64,000 nt of DNA. It comes from Mycobacterium malmoense. Its GTDB lineage: Bacteria > Actinomycetota > Actinomycetes > Mycobacteriales > Mycobacteriaceae. Positions 53,163 through 61,835 of the stretch are shown here, one piece after another (position 1 is the stretch's first letter; every line of letters starts with the position of its first letter). Below the pieces are notes generated by a model, which was not told the DNA's origin, did not search any database, and saw only the letters and a program-made list of their open reading frames with translations. Position numbers and translations under genes: made by a program. Where the stretch lies: NCBI RefSeq assembly GCF_019645855.1, contig NZ_CP080999.1:1116001-1180000 (forward strand), written 5' to 3'.

Positions 53163-54269
53163 ATGTTTGTCTGTCGGCGGGAATTGGGTGAGGAGGAAGC
53201 CGCCTATGAAGTATGGGGCGGTGCCTGTGTCGAGGGCCAGTTGATCCCGCAGGCATGCGCGGTGCTTGAGGAGCCGGGATGCCGGACGGTCGCTGCCGGT
53301 ACCGGCATGGGGGAGGCAAGCACCGACACCAGTCACGGTACGTGCGCAAGCGCTGGGCTGGCCCGCGAGCGTCAGGAGGTTCTTGATTGGGCGCAGGCGC
53401 GTATCGCTGAATTGATTGGTTTGGCTGAGGCGAAAGAACAATTCGTGGTGTGGCGGGCCGCGTTGCAGAGCGGCGACCAGTGTCGTGTCGAGCACGGTAG
53501 TGCGGTGAGGTCGTGTTGGGAAAACCATATGGTGTTGCTGGGTGCACCGGGTACGGCGAAAAGGACGTTCGCCCGGGTCATCGGTGAGGTGTTGTTCGGG
53601 GTGGGCACGCTCACGCGCCCGCAGGTCACCGTGGTCAGCGCAGGTGACATCGTCGGGGGTGACCTTTGGCGCGGCGCGGCCAGGATGAGGGATGTGTGCG
53701 AGGACGCGCGCGGTGGGGTGCTGTTGATCGACGAGGCTTATCGGCTGGACTCGGAAATCGACGGTCGCGCTTGGGGTGTGGAGGCGATCACCACACTGCG
53801 GGCGTGCATGGCGGCATACCGTAACGGGCTTGTGGTCATCCTGGCCGGCTACCCCCGTCCGATGCGCGACTTCTTGGCGGCTCACGCTGGGTTGGCCGCT
53901 CGATTTCTGTTCACCGTGACTTTTGCTAGCTATACCCCGCAGGAAGTCGTCGCGATTGGGCGTCACCTGGCCGGCAGAGAGCATTTGGTAGTGGAGGACG
54001 GTGCGTGGGATCTGCTGGGTGCTGAAGCAATCCGGTTGCGGTCGATCCGGTATGGGCCGGGCACGCTGCTTGATGTGGCCGGCAACGCCCGTTACGTCGG
54101 TGAGGTGATCGCGGTGTGTCGGCGTGCGCGAACCCGCCGATTGCGCAGGCTAGCGCCCAGCCCCCGCGATCTCGAGCAATTCGTGCGCACCGACCCGTGC
54201 GTGCTCCACGTCACCGCCGACGATATGGGACGTGCGATCACCGCAGCGCGCCCAGCCGTAACACCCTAA
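53163..54269 (+). CDS. CbxX/EccA-like AAA+ protein with degenerate Walker A, copy 1
   Basis: A 368-aa protein with a CbxX/CfqX AAA+ domain (about residues 85-330). The P-loop reads GAPGTAKRT (127-135) in place of GxxxxGKT/S. Walker B is intact (LLIDEAY, Asp190-Glu191), the arginine-finger region is GLAARF, and GNARYVGEVIAVCRRAR matches the CbxX C-terminal helix. The N-terminal TPR domain of ESX EccA is absent; instead there are about 75 divergent, Cys-containing residues. The GjpA-like gene lies 226 nt upstream. ATPase function is doubtful. Confidence 0.8.
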   Translation: MFVCRRELGEEEAAYEVWGGACVEGQLIPQACAVLEEPGCRTVAAGTGMGEASTDTSHGTCASAGLARERQEVLDWAQARIAELIGLAEAKEQFVVWRAALQSGDQCRVEHGSAVRSCWENHMVLLGAPGTAKRTFARVIGEVLFGVGTLTRPQVTVVSAGDIVGGDLWRGAARMRDVCEDARGGVLLIDEAYRLDSEIDGRAWGVEAITTLRACMAAYRNGLVVILAGYPRPMRDFLAAHAGLAARFLFTVTFASYTPQEVVAIGRHLAGREHLVVEDGAWDLLGAEAIRLRSIRYGPGTLLDVAGNARYVGEVIAVCRRARTRRLRRLAPSPRDLEQFVRTDPCVLHVTADDMGRAITAARPAVTP

Positions 54270-54289
54270 ATCTGGTTTACTTCCACCCT

Positions 54290-54450
54290 CGCTTCGGTTA
54301 ACGAGCTGCCGCGATACCCAGCTCGGCGACCAGCATCGGCCTGGGTGAGCCCGGCATGGATGCGTGCATGACGCAACTGCCTGGAGTCCAACCGCGACCT
54401 GGTGTGGCTCCCAGCTGGGCTAGATCTTCCCCGACGAGACTTCGCATGGT
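54290..54450 (-). pseudogene. Relic of hipB, at start of module copy 2
   Basis: On the minus strand, LRHARIHAGLTQADAGRRAG matches the DNA-binding region of the intact HipB at 48606-48896, and nucleotides from about 54290 onwards parallel 48765-48900. An insertion of about 30 nt and substitutions destroy the frame, and the rest of hipB and all of hipA are missing. It marks the left boundary of the duplicated unit. Confidence 0.75.
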
Positions 54451-54746
54451 GTCTCACCTTGGGGGCGAGCTACTGGACGTACCTGGTAGGTACTTAAGGT
54501 CGTGGGACTTTCGATGAGCATCGGCAGATCACGCCAGCTAACTGCCTGCTCGCAACCTTTATGAAATCGAAAACTTGCTGGTAAGCGTGCCTTACACGCG
54601 TTAAAAAGCAAACTCTAGCCCTCGCTGCGATAGTTCAGTGTGAAAGTACCCGTCAGTAGCCACGTGCCTCGCATCCTTGGTAACTGTTATTCGATTGAGA
54701 TATGCGTCTGCCAGGCCATATATCGAAAATATTGTGTTTGCTGTGG

Positions 54747-55165
54747 TTACTTCGCCGCGAAGGACGTGTGACCGGCGCAGGCTTTGAACATGAGGCGCAG
54801 TTCGTCGTCGGCGAGGCGTTCCATAACCTTGGTGGCGATCTTGTGGGGTTTGAGACCCAGGAAGGGGTTCTCGTCGATTTCTTTTTCGTCGGCCAGCCAG
54901 ACGGCGAGCGGCGCACGGCCTGACCGGCGGATGCGTGCGGAGCTCGTTGGGCACCGGAGCCCAGGATGTAGGTGGTCCAGTGCTGCAGGCCGGGCCTGGT
55001 GAAAGGGTTGTTCATTGAATTCGGTCTTAGACCAGGTGAGGTAGTTAGCGGGTGCCTCGCAGGTAGGAGCCGATGGTGTAGGCGCTTTGCGGCCGGCCGG
55101 CAGCACTAATTGCCAACTGGGTAGCAGCGCCACCAGGTCGTGGGGCGGCGGAGGCGCCAAGCATT
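54747..55165 (-). pseudogene. Tyrosine recombinase N-terminal relic, copy 2
   Basis: The minus strand reads PHDLVALLPSWQLVLPAGRK at the start, then several frame breaks, then LAVWLADEKEIDENPFLGLK and MERLADDELRLMFKACAGHT. This parallels the relic at 49358-49797 but retains a slightly longer LxxDELRxxxKAC segment and has more lesions upstream. It is the second copy of the same dead integrase and was carried by the module duplication. Confidence 0.72.
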
Positions 55166-55323
55166 TCAGAAATGAAAATAAATTATCCGCGCACCCCGGA
55201 CAGACTTTTTGCTGGAAATCTATATAGCCGCAGTTAATTGCCCATTTTATTGCACGATCTACTCAACATAACTACCAGGTACGTTCATTTCGTCGTTATT
55301 CAGAACGCTTAAAGGAGATGGTC

Positions 55324-55520
55324 GTGCAGCTCGCAGCCCGCCCGCACATCACCGCCGCAGCCGCGTTAGCCAGCGCCGCTGCCCCGGCTCCCGATCCGAT
55401 GGCCTCACACCCATCCGCCCGTCACGGGGCCGATAACTACGCCAGATGAGCGTGTCCACCGTTTAACTGTCCCGACGCCGGCCGCCACCATGGCGGGCCT
55501 GGTCGCCGGGGTGGAGAGCG
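55324..55520 (+). pseudogene. GjpA-like N-terminal relic, module copy 2
   Basis: GTG 55324, 7 nt after AAAGGAG, opens 41 codons (MQLAARPHITAAAALASAAA) ending at TGA 55449, nearly identical to copy 1. The following frame continues as a decayed LVAGVES-type segment. It has the same structure in all three copies. Confidence 0.55.
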
Positions 55521-55575
55521 GCTCGCCTTGTTGGCTAGCGAATCAAACGCGGCCGCGGTGTGGCCAGGGTGTCCG

Positions 55576-55655
55576 CGAATGTCGTTAGCGCTCAATTCTT
55601 TTCAGGTCCGTGTCTCAAAGCATCGTTTTATCGACTATGACAGGAAGGCTCGCAG
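55576..55655 (+). promoter_or_regulatory. Conserved 80-nt leader of the PGRS-like gene, copy 2
   Basis: Identical over 80 nt to the leader at 50218-50297. It includes AGGAAGG as the ribosome site. Confidence 0.55.
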
Positions 55656-56960
55656 ATGAAACGCAAACAGCACAGCATGAGGCGGAATCGCCGTCACGCC
55701 AAGGCGCGCCATCACGGCCGTGTGATCGGCATGGGTACGGCAGCCGGCGCCTTTCTGACTGCCGCGATGAGCCCGATAGCAACCGCGCCTCCCGCGCGCG
55801 CCGGGGTGCTCGACGCGATCATTGACCCGATCATCCAGCCGGTGATCTCTGCGGCCACCACCGCTGCCCAAGAGGGTATTAATGCGGGTGCGGTCGCCCT
55901 CGACGGCGTTGGAGCAGGTGCGGCGTTTGACGGTGTTGGTGTGGGTGCGGCTGCGTTCACCGGCATTCATTCGGCTGCTCTGGAGGGCATTACCAACAGC
56001 ATTAATGCCAGTGTCGCTGCGTTGGGTGCCGGTGGGCTTAGTCCGGCGGTTTTTGGGAGCATTAATTCTGGTGCGGCCGCCGTGGGGGGGATCAATCTCA
56101 GTAGCGCCGCGGTCGGTCTCGGTGGCCTGAGTGCTGCGGCTGTCGAAAACCCGCGTGCTGCGCTCAATGACCTCATCTATGGCGCGTTCGACAGCTTTTA
56201 TATCGGGATTCATGGGGCTGGTGAGGCATGGATTGCCAGCCCCACCGGCCAATCTGTGGACGGGGTGATCAATGCGCCGTTCGTCGACGTGTTTGGGCGG
56301 GATCTGATCGGCAACGGCGTCGACGGGGCGCCGATCCAAAACACCTCGCCGTTAGGCAGTTGGCTGCCCGTCGGCAACCTTCACGATGGCGGGTTCTTGT
56401 TTGGTGATGGCGGGGCTGGTGCGGCCGGCACCGCGACTCACATGGCTGGCTATGCCGGCGGTTCGGCCGGGTTGATCGGTAACGGGGGTGCCGGTGGCGC
56501 GGGCGCCGCCGCGGGTGCGGGCAGTCGCGCTGTTGGCGGGGCCGGCGGTGCTGGCGGGGCCGGCGGCTTGCTGATGGGCAATGGAGGTGTTGGCGGCATC
56601 GGAGGCGCCGCCAGTGGTGCTCATAGTTCTGGCGGCAACGGCGGCGCCGGCGGCGCCGGTGGTTTGCTGTTCGGCAACGGCGGCGCCGGCGGCAACGGCA
56701 GCGGCGCCTACTACGGCGGTGCTGGCGGTGCCGGCGGTCACGCCGCCCAGCTCGTCGGTAACGGGGGCCAAGGCGGCGCTGCCGCCACTGGCGGTGGTTA
56801 CGGCTACAACGGTGGCGCTGGCGGTTGGGGCGGCCTGTTGGCCGGTAACGGCGGTAACGGCGGCGCTGGCGGTTACGGCTTTTACAGCAGCGGTGTCGGT
56901 GGTGCCGGCGGTTACGCCGGGATCCTCGGTCAATCCGGCACTGCTGGCATCAAGCCCTGA
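55656..56960 (+). CDS. PGRS-repeat exported protein lacking a PE domain, copy 2
   Basis: A 434-aa paralogue of the gene at 50298. It has the same basic N-terminus (MKRKQHSMRRNRRHAKARHH), the signal region MGTAAGAFLTAAMSPIATAP and the block VLDAIIDPIIQPVISAATTA. The linker reads INAPFVDVFGRDLIGNGVDG where copies 1 and 3 have NAPFLALxGRDLIGNGVNN. The PGRS part starts near residue 225 and its repeat pattern has diverged. GjpA-like copy 2 follows 73 nt downstream. Confidence 0.85.
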   Translation: MKRKQHSMRRNRRHAKARHHGRVIGMGTAAGAFLTAAMSPIATAPPARAGVLDAIIDPIIQPVISAATTAAQEGINAGAVALDGVGAGAAFDGVGVGAAAFTGIHSAALEGITNSINASVAALGAGGLSPAVFGSINSGAAAVGGINLSSAAVGLGGLSAAAVENPRAALNDLIYGAFDSFYIGIHGAGEAWIASPTGQSVDGVINAPFVDVFGRDLIGNGVDGAPIQNTSPLGSWLPVGNLHDGGFLFGDGGAGAAGTATHMAGYAGGSAGLIGNGGAGGAGAAAGAGSRAVGGAGGAGGAGGLLMGNGGVGGIGGAASGAHSSGGNGGAGGAGGLLFGNGGAGGNGSGAYYGGAGGAGGHAAQLVGNGGQGGAAATGGGYGYNGGAGGWGGLLAGNGGNGGAGGYGFYSSGVGGAGGYAGILGQSGTAGIKP

Positions 56961-57033
56961 CTTGTCGATGTACGGGATGGCTTCTGCACGCCCACGAATA
57001 CCCAGACCACACACAGCAAAGGAATTTAAGCGC

Positions 57034-58323
57034 ATGCAACAGCTAACAGCTCTCCGACCCCTCGTCACCGCGAGCGCCGCGGCACTAGGTGCCAGTCTGA
57101 TCGCCCTGACGCCGACGGTCTTCAATGACGCCGCGGCCACGCTCCAACACGGCGCGATCACCGCCCAGCAGCGCGCGGTACAGCTGGTCGATGACGTCGT
57201 TAACCCGATCCAAACCTGGATCGACACCTTCCAGACGGCGGGTGCCAACATACAAACGATTCTCGGTGAGTTCAGTCAGCTTCCGTTCCCGGTCGCACAA
57301 CAGCTGGCTGCAAACTGGCTCGACTACGGGAACATCGATATCAGTAACCTTCAATCCGTTGCCGGCGGGCTGGTTGGCTACTATCTTGGAGCACGCGGTA
57401 GTGATTTTGTTCCGCTGCTCGAAGACAGCATCACTGCCGCCAGGGCTGGCCAATTCGCACTTACTCCCACGAGCGATGGCGCGGTAACCTTACTCGTTGA
57501 TGCGCTGTATTACTTTCCAGTCGCGAATTACGTGGAGAACCTCAAAAATATTCCAGTGAAGATTCTTGAAGGCATTACTCAAAATCTCGCGAATGCCACT
57601 TCGGCATTTTTTAGCACCCACTCCAACGTCGGTTTCGACGCCATCTCCGGCTCCCTTGTCCTATTGCCGACCTCGATCGATGCCCCTTTGGGGGACAGTC
57701 TTCAAGGTGCCTATGATTCTTGGGTGGCCGGGTCTCCGCTCGGGGTGTTGACCAACCTGCTTGATATACCTGGCGAAATGACGAATAGTCTCCTAAATTT
57801 ATCTGGAGTGGGCGGCGGGCTGGTCTGCCCCGGCAGCTGTGGGCTTACCAACGGCTTTTTCCAAAACCTGTTGGTCAACGTGCCACGGCTTATTGCGGAG
57901 AACATGGTGGCTCCTGGTGCCCAGAACATCACGGAGGGTGGCAGCGTTGCGACCGCCTTCCAGCAATTGTCCGGCCAACTGATTAGCGGTTGGCCAACCT
58001 TGCAGACTGTTGTCGACTACCTGGTTAATCTGTGGAATACGTATGGCGGTGTCGGAAATGTTGCCGCAGCTTCGGCCGGTGCGGTGAATGGCGGCAGCCT
58101 TATCGGCGGCCTGTCGGCACAGCTGCCTGGTTTGTCGGCCGATCTGTTGAAGGGTTTTGATCCGGCGGCGGTGACCAATATCGCGGGGTCGTTGGGTCCG
58201 TCGTTGGCGGCTGATGTCGCGGGGTCGCTGGGTACGTCGGTGGTGGGAAGTCTGGGATCGGTGGCGGGCACGCTGGCCGTTGATCTCTCAACGCTTGGAC
58301 TGCATATCCTCTCGGCGCTGTAA
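57034..58323 (+). CDS. Exported GjpA-like (porin-type) protein, copy 2
   Basis: A 429-aa paralogue of the gene at 51692. It starts MQQLTALRPLVTASAAALGA with AAAGGA upstream, and the mature part contains QQRAVQLVDDVVNPIQTWID. The middle third (about 110-290) has diverged more than in copies 1 and 3; it carries a pair of cysteines (GLVCPGSCGL) that the others lack. The tail FDPAAVTNIAGSLGPSLAAD and LHILSAL is retained. A cysteine pair suggests an extra disulfide outside the cell. Confidence 0.75.
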   Translation: MQQLTALRPLVTASAAALGASLIALTPTVFNDAAATLQHGAITAQQRAVQLVDDVVNPIQTWIDTFQTAGANIQTILGEFSQLPFPVAQQLAANWLDYGNIDISNLQSVAGGLVGYYLGARGSDFVPLLEDSITAARAGQFALTPTSDGAVTLLVDALYYFPVANYVENLKNIPVKILEGITQNLANATSAFFSTHSNVGFDAISGSLVLLPTSIDAPLGDSLQGAYDSWVAGSPLGVLTNLLDIPGEMTNSLLNLSGVGGGLVCPGSCGLTNGFFQNLLVNVPRLIAENMVAPGAQNITEGGSVATAFQQLSGQLISGWPTLQTVVDYLVNLWNTYGGVGNVAAASAGAVNGGSLIGGLSAQLPGLSADLLKGFDPAAVTNIAGSLGPSLAADVAGSLGTSVVGSLGSVAGTLAVDLSTLGLHILSAL

Positions 58324-58506
58324 GCCCTCTTCTTCGCGCGTGTGCCGGTGGCGTGATTCGACGTCGCCGGCACGCGGCCCGGTGTCGGAGGTACTCACAT
58401 GATCTGGATGTGGTCGGCGATGTCCAGGTGGTGTTGTGGTGCTAATTCCTTACTGCCAGCGGGTGTTACCGCGCGCGGTGTGGCCTGAAATTGGGTGGGG
58501 TCACTG

Positions 58507-59502
58507 ATGTCTGTCCGCCGGGGGGAGTTGGGTGAGGAGGAAGCTGCCGCTGCGGTGTTGGGCGGTCGCAATGCGCGCGGGGGCGTCGTGCTGGCCGCCG
58601 AGTGTCAGGAGGTCCTTGAGTGGGCGCAAGCACGAATCGATGAATTGATCGGTTTGACCGAGGCCAAAGAACACTTCACGATGTGGCGCACCGCACTCCA
58701 AACCAGCCACCATCGTCTCGAGCACAGCGGCGCGGTGACCTCCAGCGCAGAAAATCACATGGTGTTTCTGGGCGCGCCGGGTACGGCGAAAAGGACGTTC
58801 GCTCGGGTCATCGCTGAGGTGTTGTTCGGGGTGGGCACGCTTACCCGCCCCGATGTCACCAAAGTCGCCGCCCACCACATCACTGTGAGCGACCCCGCGC
58901 GCAGCACGGCCAAAATGAAGGAGGTGTGCGAACAAGCGCGCGGTGGGGTGTTGTTTATCGACCAGGCCCACCGACTCGTCTCGGACACCGAGGACCACTG
59001 TTGTTGTGGTGTGGATGCGATCATCACACTGCAGGCGTGCATGGCGCAGTATTGCGACGAACTCGTCGTCATCCTCGCCGGCTATCCCGGCCCGATGCAG
59101 GATTTCTTGACAGCCCACACCGGGCTGGCCGCCCGATTTCCCGTCACGCTGGCTTTCGCCAGCTACACCCCCGAAGAAATCGTTGCCCTCGGACACCGCT
59201 TCGCTGTCAAGGAACACCTCGTCGTCGAGGACACCGCCTGGCAGCTGTTGGGTGCTGAAGCGACCCGGTTGCGGTCGATCCCGTACGGCCCCGGGACGCT
59301 GCTGGATGTGGCCGGCAACGCCCGTTATGTCGGTGAGGTGATCGCGGTGTGCCGGCGTGCGCGGACCCGTCGATTGCGCAGGCTAGCGCCCAGCCCTCGC
59401 GATCTCGAGCAACTTGTGTGCACCGATCCGTGCGTGCTTAACGTCAGCGCCGCGGATATGGGACGTGCGATCGCTGCAGCGCGCCCTGCCGTGGCGCCCT
59501 AA
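58507..59502 (+). CDS. CbxX/EccA-like AAA+ protein with degenerate Walker A and B, copy 2
   Basis: A 331-aa paralogue of the gene at 53163. Its N-terminal region is about 38 residues shorter. The P-loop is GAPGTAKRT (89-97), and Walker B has changed to LFIDQAH (Asp152, Gln153 in place of the catalytic Glu). Both ATP-binding and hydrolysis motifs are thus altered, so it is likely a pseudo-ATPase. The rest of the AAA+ fold (GLAARFPVTLAFASYTPEE, GNARYVGEVIAVCRRAR) is well kept. Start ATG 58507 equals that of copy 1. Confidence 0.8.
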   Translation: MSVRRGELGEEEAAAAVLGGRNARGGVVLAAECQEVLEWAQARIDELIGLTEAKEHFTMWRTALQTSHHRLEHSGAVTSSAENHMVFLGAPGTAKRTFARVIAEVLFGVGTLTRPDVTKVAAHHITVSDPARSTAKMKEVCEQARGGVLFIDQAHRLVSDTEDHCCCGVDAIITLQACMAQYCDELVVILAGYPGPMQDFLTAHTGLAARFPVTLAFASYTPEEIVALGHRFAVKEHLVVEDTAWQLLGAEATRLRSIPYGPGTLLDVAGNARYVGEVIAVCRRARTRRLRRLAPSPRDLEQLVCTDPCVLNVSAADMGRAIAAARPAVAP

Positions 59503-60160
59503 ATTCGGTGTACCGACATTGATCCCGGGAGCGCCGAAATCCCGGGTGCTCTGAATGCGGTGACAAGCATGTTGATCACGAACCTCCTGAAGTTGCTCTG
59601 AGTCCGGTGGTGGTCGCGAATGCGCGCCGGTGATCGCCAAGCGCAGTATGCCCGGCATGGGTATTCGCTGGGAGGTGTGGGTTCTCGTGGGGGAGAAGGT
59701 GGTTGAACTGCGAGTCAGAGGCAGCTGCGTCACTGCGGGTGGGGTGGGAAGCCGGGGTGAAAACTTTGTACCGGGGGATGTGAATCGGGAGGCGTGTTGG
59801 TCGGGGTGGCCGGCGGATGGTGAGCCTGTTGCATCGAGAGTGGCGGGTGTGTACAGGCGGTGTGGGCGAGACGAGGTGGATGTTTTTTGGGGTTTGCTGG
59901 TTGTGCGGGACGGGTGGAGCAAATGTGTGTCAGGGCGCGGCCGCTGGTAGTTGCGTGTTGAACTAAAATTCGGGGGGGGGGTTAACTCTAGGCCTTCTTG
60001 AATCTCTGCAAGCATTGGTTCCTTTATTTCGTATAGTTTGCGTGACTCGATGTTTGCCGGGCCAACTTGACTGCTCTCACCCCAACTCGGCCGAAACTAA
60101 GCTGGTTCTCAGCTACCTTCTGACCATCCGAATTCGACTCACCGTTCAAAGGAGATGGTC
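59503..60160. other. Intergenic stretch with a G10 tract before module copy 3
   Basis: No gene is supportable here. It does not contain the hipB and integrase relics seen before copies 1 and 2. A homopolymer of ten G occurs at 59972-59981, about 180 bp before the leader relic of copy 3. A 106-codon frame at 59630-59950 has no recognisable features. Confidence 0.6.
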
Positions 60161-60360
60161 GTGCAGCTCGCAGCCCGCCCGCACATCACCCCCGCAGCCG
60201 CGTTAGCCAGCGCCGCTGCCCCCGGCTCCCGATCCGATGGCCTCACACCTACCCGGCCGTCACGTGGCCGATAACTACGCCAGATGAGCGTGTCCACCGT
60301 TTAACTGTCCCGACGCCAGCCGCCACCATGGTGGGCTTGTTCGCCGGGGCGGAGAGCGAC
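60161..60360 (+). pseudogene. GjpA-like N-terminal relic, module copy 3
   Basis: GTG 60161 after AAAGGAG opens MQLAARPHITPAAALASAAA as in the other copies, but an extra C in a CCCCCGG run shifts the frame, and it ends at TAA 60272-60274. The rest is decayed. Of the three relics this is the only one with the frameshift. Confidence 0.55.
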
Positions 60361-60402
60361 TCGCCTTGCTGGCCACCGAATCAAACGCGGCCACAATGCC
60401 CG

Positions 60403-60482
60403 CGAATGTCGTTAGCGCTCAATTCTTTTCAGGACCATGTCTCAAAGCATCGTTTTATCGACTATGACAGGAAGGCTCGCAG
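60403..60482 (+). promoter_or_regulatory. Conserved 80-nt leader of the PGRS-like gene, copy 3
   Basis: Aligned without gaps to the leaders of copies 1 and 2, with two substitutions (GGACCATG in place of GGTCCGTG). The ribosome site AGGAAGG is preserved. Confidence 0.55.
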
Positions 60483-61754
60483 ATGAAACGCAAACAGCAC
60501 ACAACGAGGCGGAATCGCCGTCACGCCAAGGCGCGCCGTGGTGGCCGTGTGATCGGCCTGGGTACGGCCGCCGGTGCTTTTCTGACTGCCGCGATGAGCC
60601 CGATAGCAACCGCGCCTCCCGCGCGCGCCGGGGTGCTCGACGCGATCATTGACCCGATCATCCAGCCGGTCATCTCCGCGGCCACCACCGCTGCCCAAGA
60701 GGGCATTAATGCGGGCGCGGTCGCCCTCGACGGTGTCGGTGCGGGCACGGTCGCCCTCGACGGTGTTGGCGCGAGCGCGGCTGCGTTCACCGGCATTCAT
60801 TCGGCCGCTCTGGAGGGCATTACCAACAGCATCAATGCCAGCGCCGCCGCCCTCAATGCCGGCATGCTGAGCACCACTCTCGATGGTGTGTATGCCAATG
60901 CTGCTGCCGCCTTCAATGCCGGCGGTCTCGGTGCGGCGGTCTCGGCCGCGGAGGAGTCTCCTCGAGCTGAGCTGAACAACCTCGTGTACAACGCGTTCGA
61001 CAACTTCTACACCACGATCTACACCGCCGGCCAGGGCTGGATCACCAGCCCCACCGGTGAACAACTGGACGGGTTGATCAACGCGCCCTTCCTGGCCTTG
61101 TTCGGGCGCGACCTGATCGGCAACGGCGTCAACAACTTCACCGGCACCAACACCTCGCTACTCGGCCAAACCAACCTCTTCGGCAACCTCAGCGACGGCG
61201 GATTCCTCTTCGGCGACGGCGGAACCGGCGCGGCCGGCACCGCCGCCCACCCGGCCGGGTTCGCCGGCGGGGCCGCCGGACTGATCGGCAACGGCGGCAA
61301 CGGCGGCGCCGCGTTTAACGGCAGCAGTTTGGCGGGCGCCTCCCTCACTGGCGGTTCCGGCGGTCCCGGCGGGATCCTGATGGGCAACGGCGGTGGCGGC
61401 GGTCTCGGTGGCAACACAACCGGCACCCTCGGCGGCATCGGTGGCCAGGGCGGCGCGGGCGGGTTCCTGTTCGGTAACGGCGGCGACGGCGCCGTCGGCG
61501 GCCTCGGCACTGTCGCCGCCGGTAACGGCGGTGAGGGCGGTAACGGTGCCTGGCTGGTCGGCAATGGGGGCAGCGGTGGCTTCGGCGAGACAGTAGGAAG
61601 CGTCAACGCGCATGGTGGTTTCGCCGGGGTGGGCGGGATGCTCGCCGGCAACGGCGGCACCGGCGGTGGGGCTGGCAAGGCCGCCGACGTCCGTCCCGGC
61701 GGCGTCGCCGGGCTCCTCGGCCAAACAGGCGCCCCGGGCAGCGTGACCCCCTAG
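60483..61754 (+). CDS. PGRS-repeat exported protein lacking a PE domain, copy 3
   Basis: A 423-aa paralogue with the same basic start (MKRKQHTTRRNRRHAKARRG), a signal (IGLGTAAGAFLTAAMSPIAT) and DPIIQPVISAATTAAQEG. An in-frame repeat (VALDGVGAGTVALDGVG) adds a unit in the Ala-rich part. After about residue 130 it has LNNLVYNAFDNFYTTIYTAG in place of the LNDLIYGAFDSFYxGIHGAG of copies 1 and 2. PGRS repeats begin near residue 230. GjpA-like copy 3 follows 81 nt downstream. Confidence 0.85.
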   Translation: MKRKQHTTRRNRRHAKARRGGRVIGLGTAAGAFLTAAMSPIATAPPARAGVLDAIIDPIIQPVISAATTAAQEGINAGAVALDGVGAGTVALDGVGASAAAFTGIHSAALEGITNSINASAAALNAGMLSTTLDGVYANAAAAFNAGGLGAAVSAAEESPRAELNNLVYNAFDNFYTTIYTAGQGWITSPTGEQLDGLINAPFLALFGRDLIGNGVNNFTGTNTSLLGQTNLFGNLSDGGFLFGDGGTGAAGTAAHPAGFAGGAAGLIGNGGNGGAAFNGSSLAGASLTGGSGGPGGILMGNGGGGGLGGNTTGTLGGIGGQGGAGGFLFGNGGDGAVGGLGTVAAGNGGEGGNGAWLVGNGGSGGFGETVGSVNAHGGFAGVGGMLAGNGGTGGGAGKAADVRPGGVAGLLGQTGAPGSVTP

Positions 61755-61835
61755 CCGCCGATAAGACCCTCCGGCCTCTAGACGCCACAGGCTACGGACA
61801 CCCAGAACCACCCACAGCAAAGGAAGTAAACGCAC

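Noticed and set aside
59630..59950. 106-codon frame between module copies 2 and 3
   Set aside because: Gly/Val/Arg-rich translation without motif or signal; no counterpart before copies 1 and 2.
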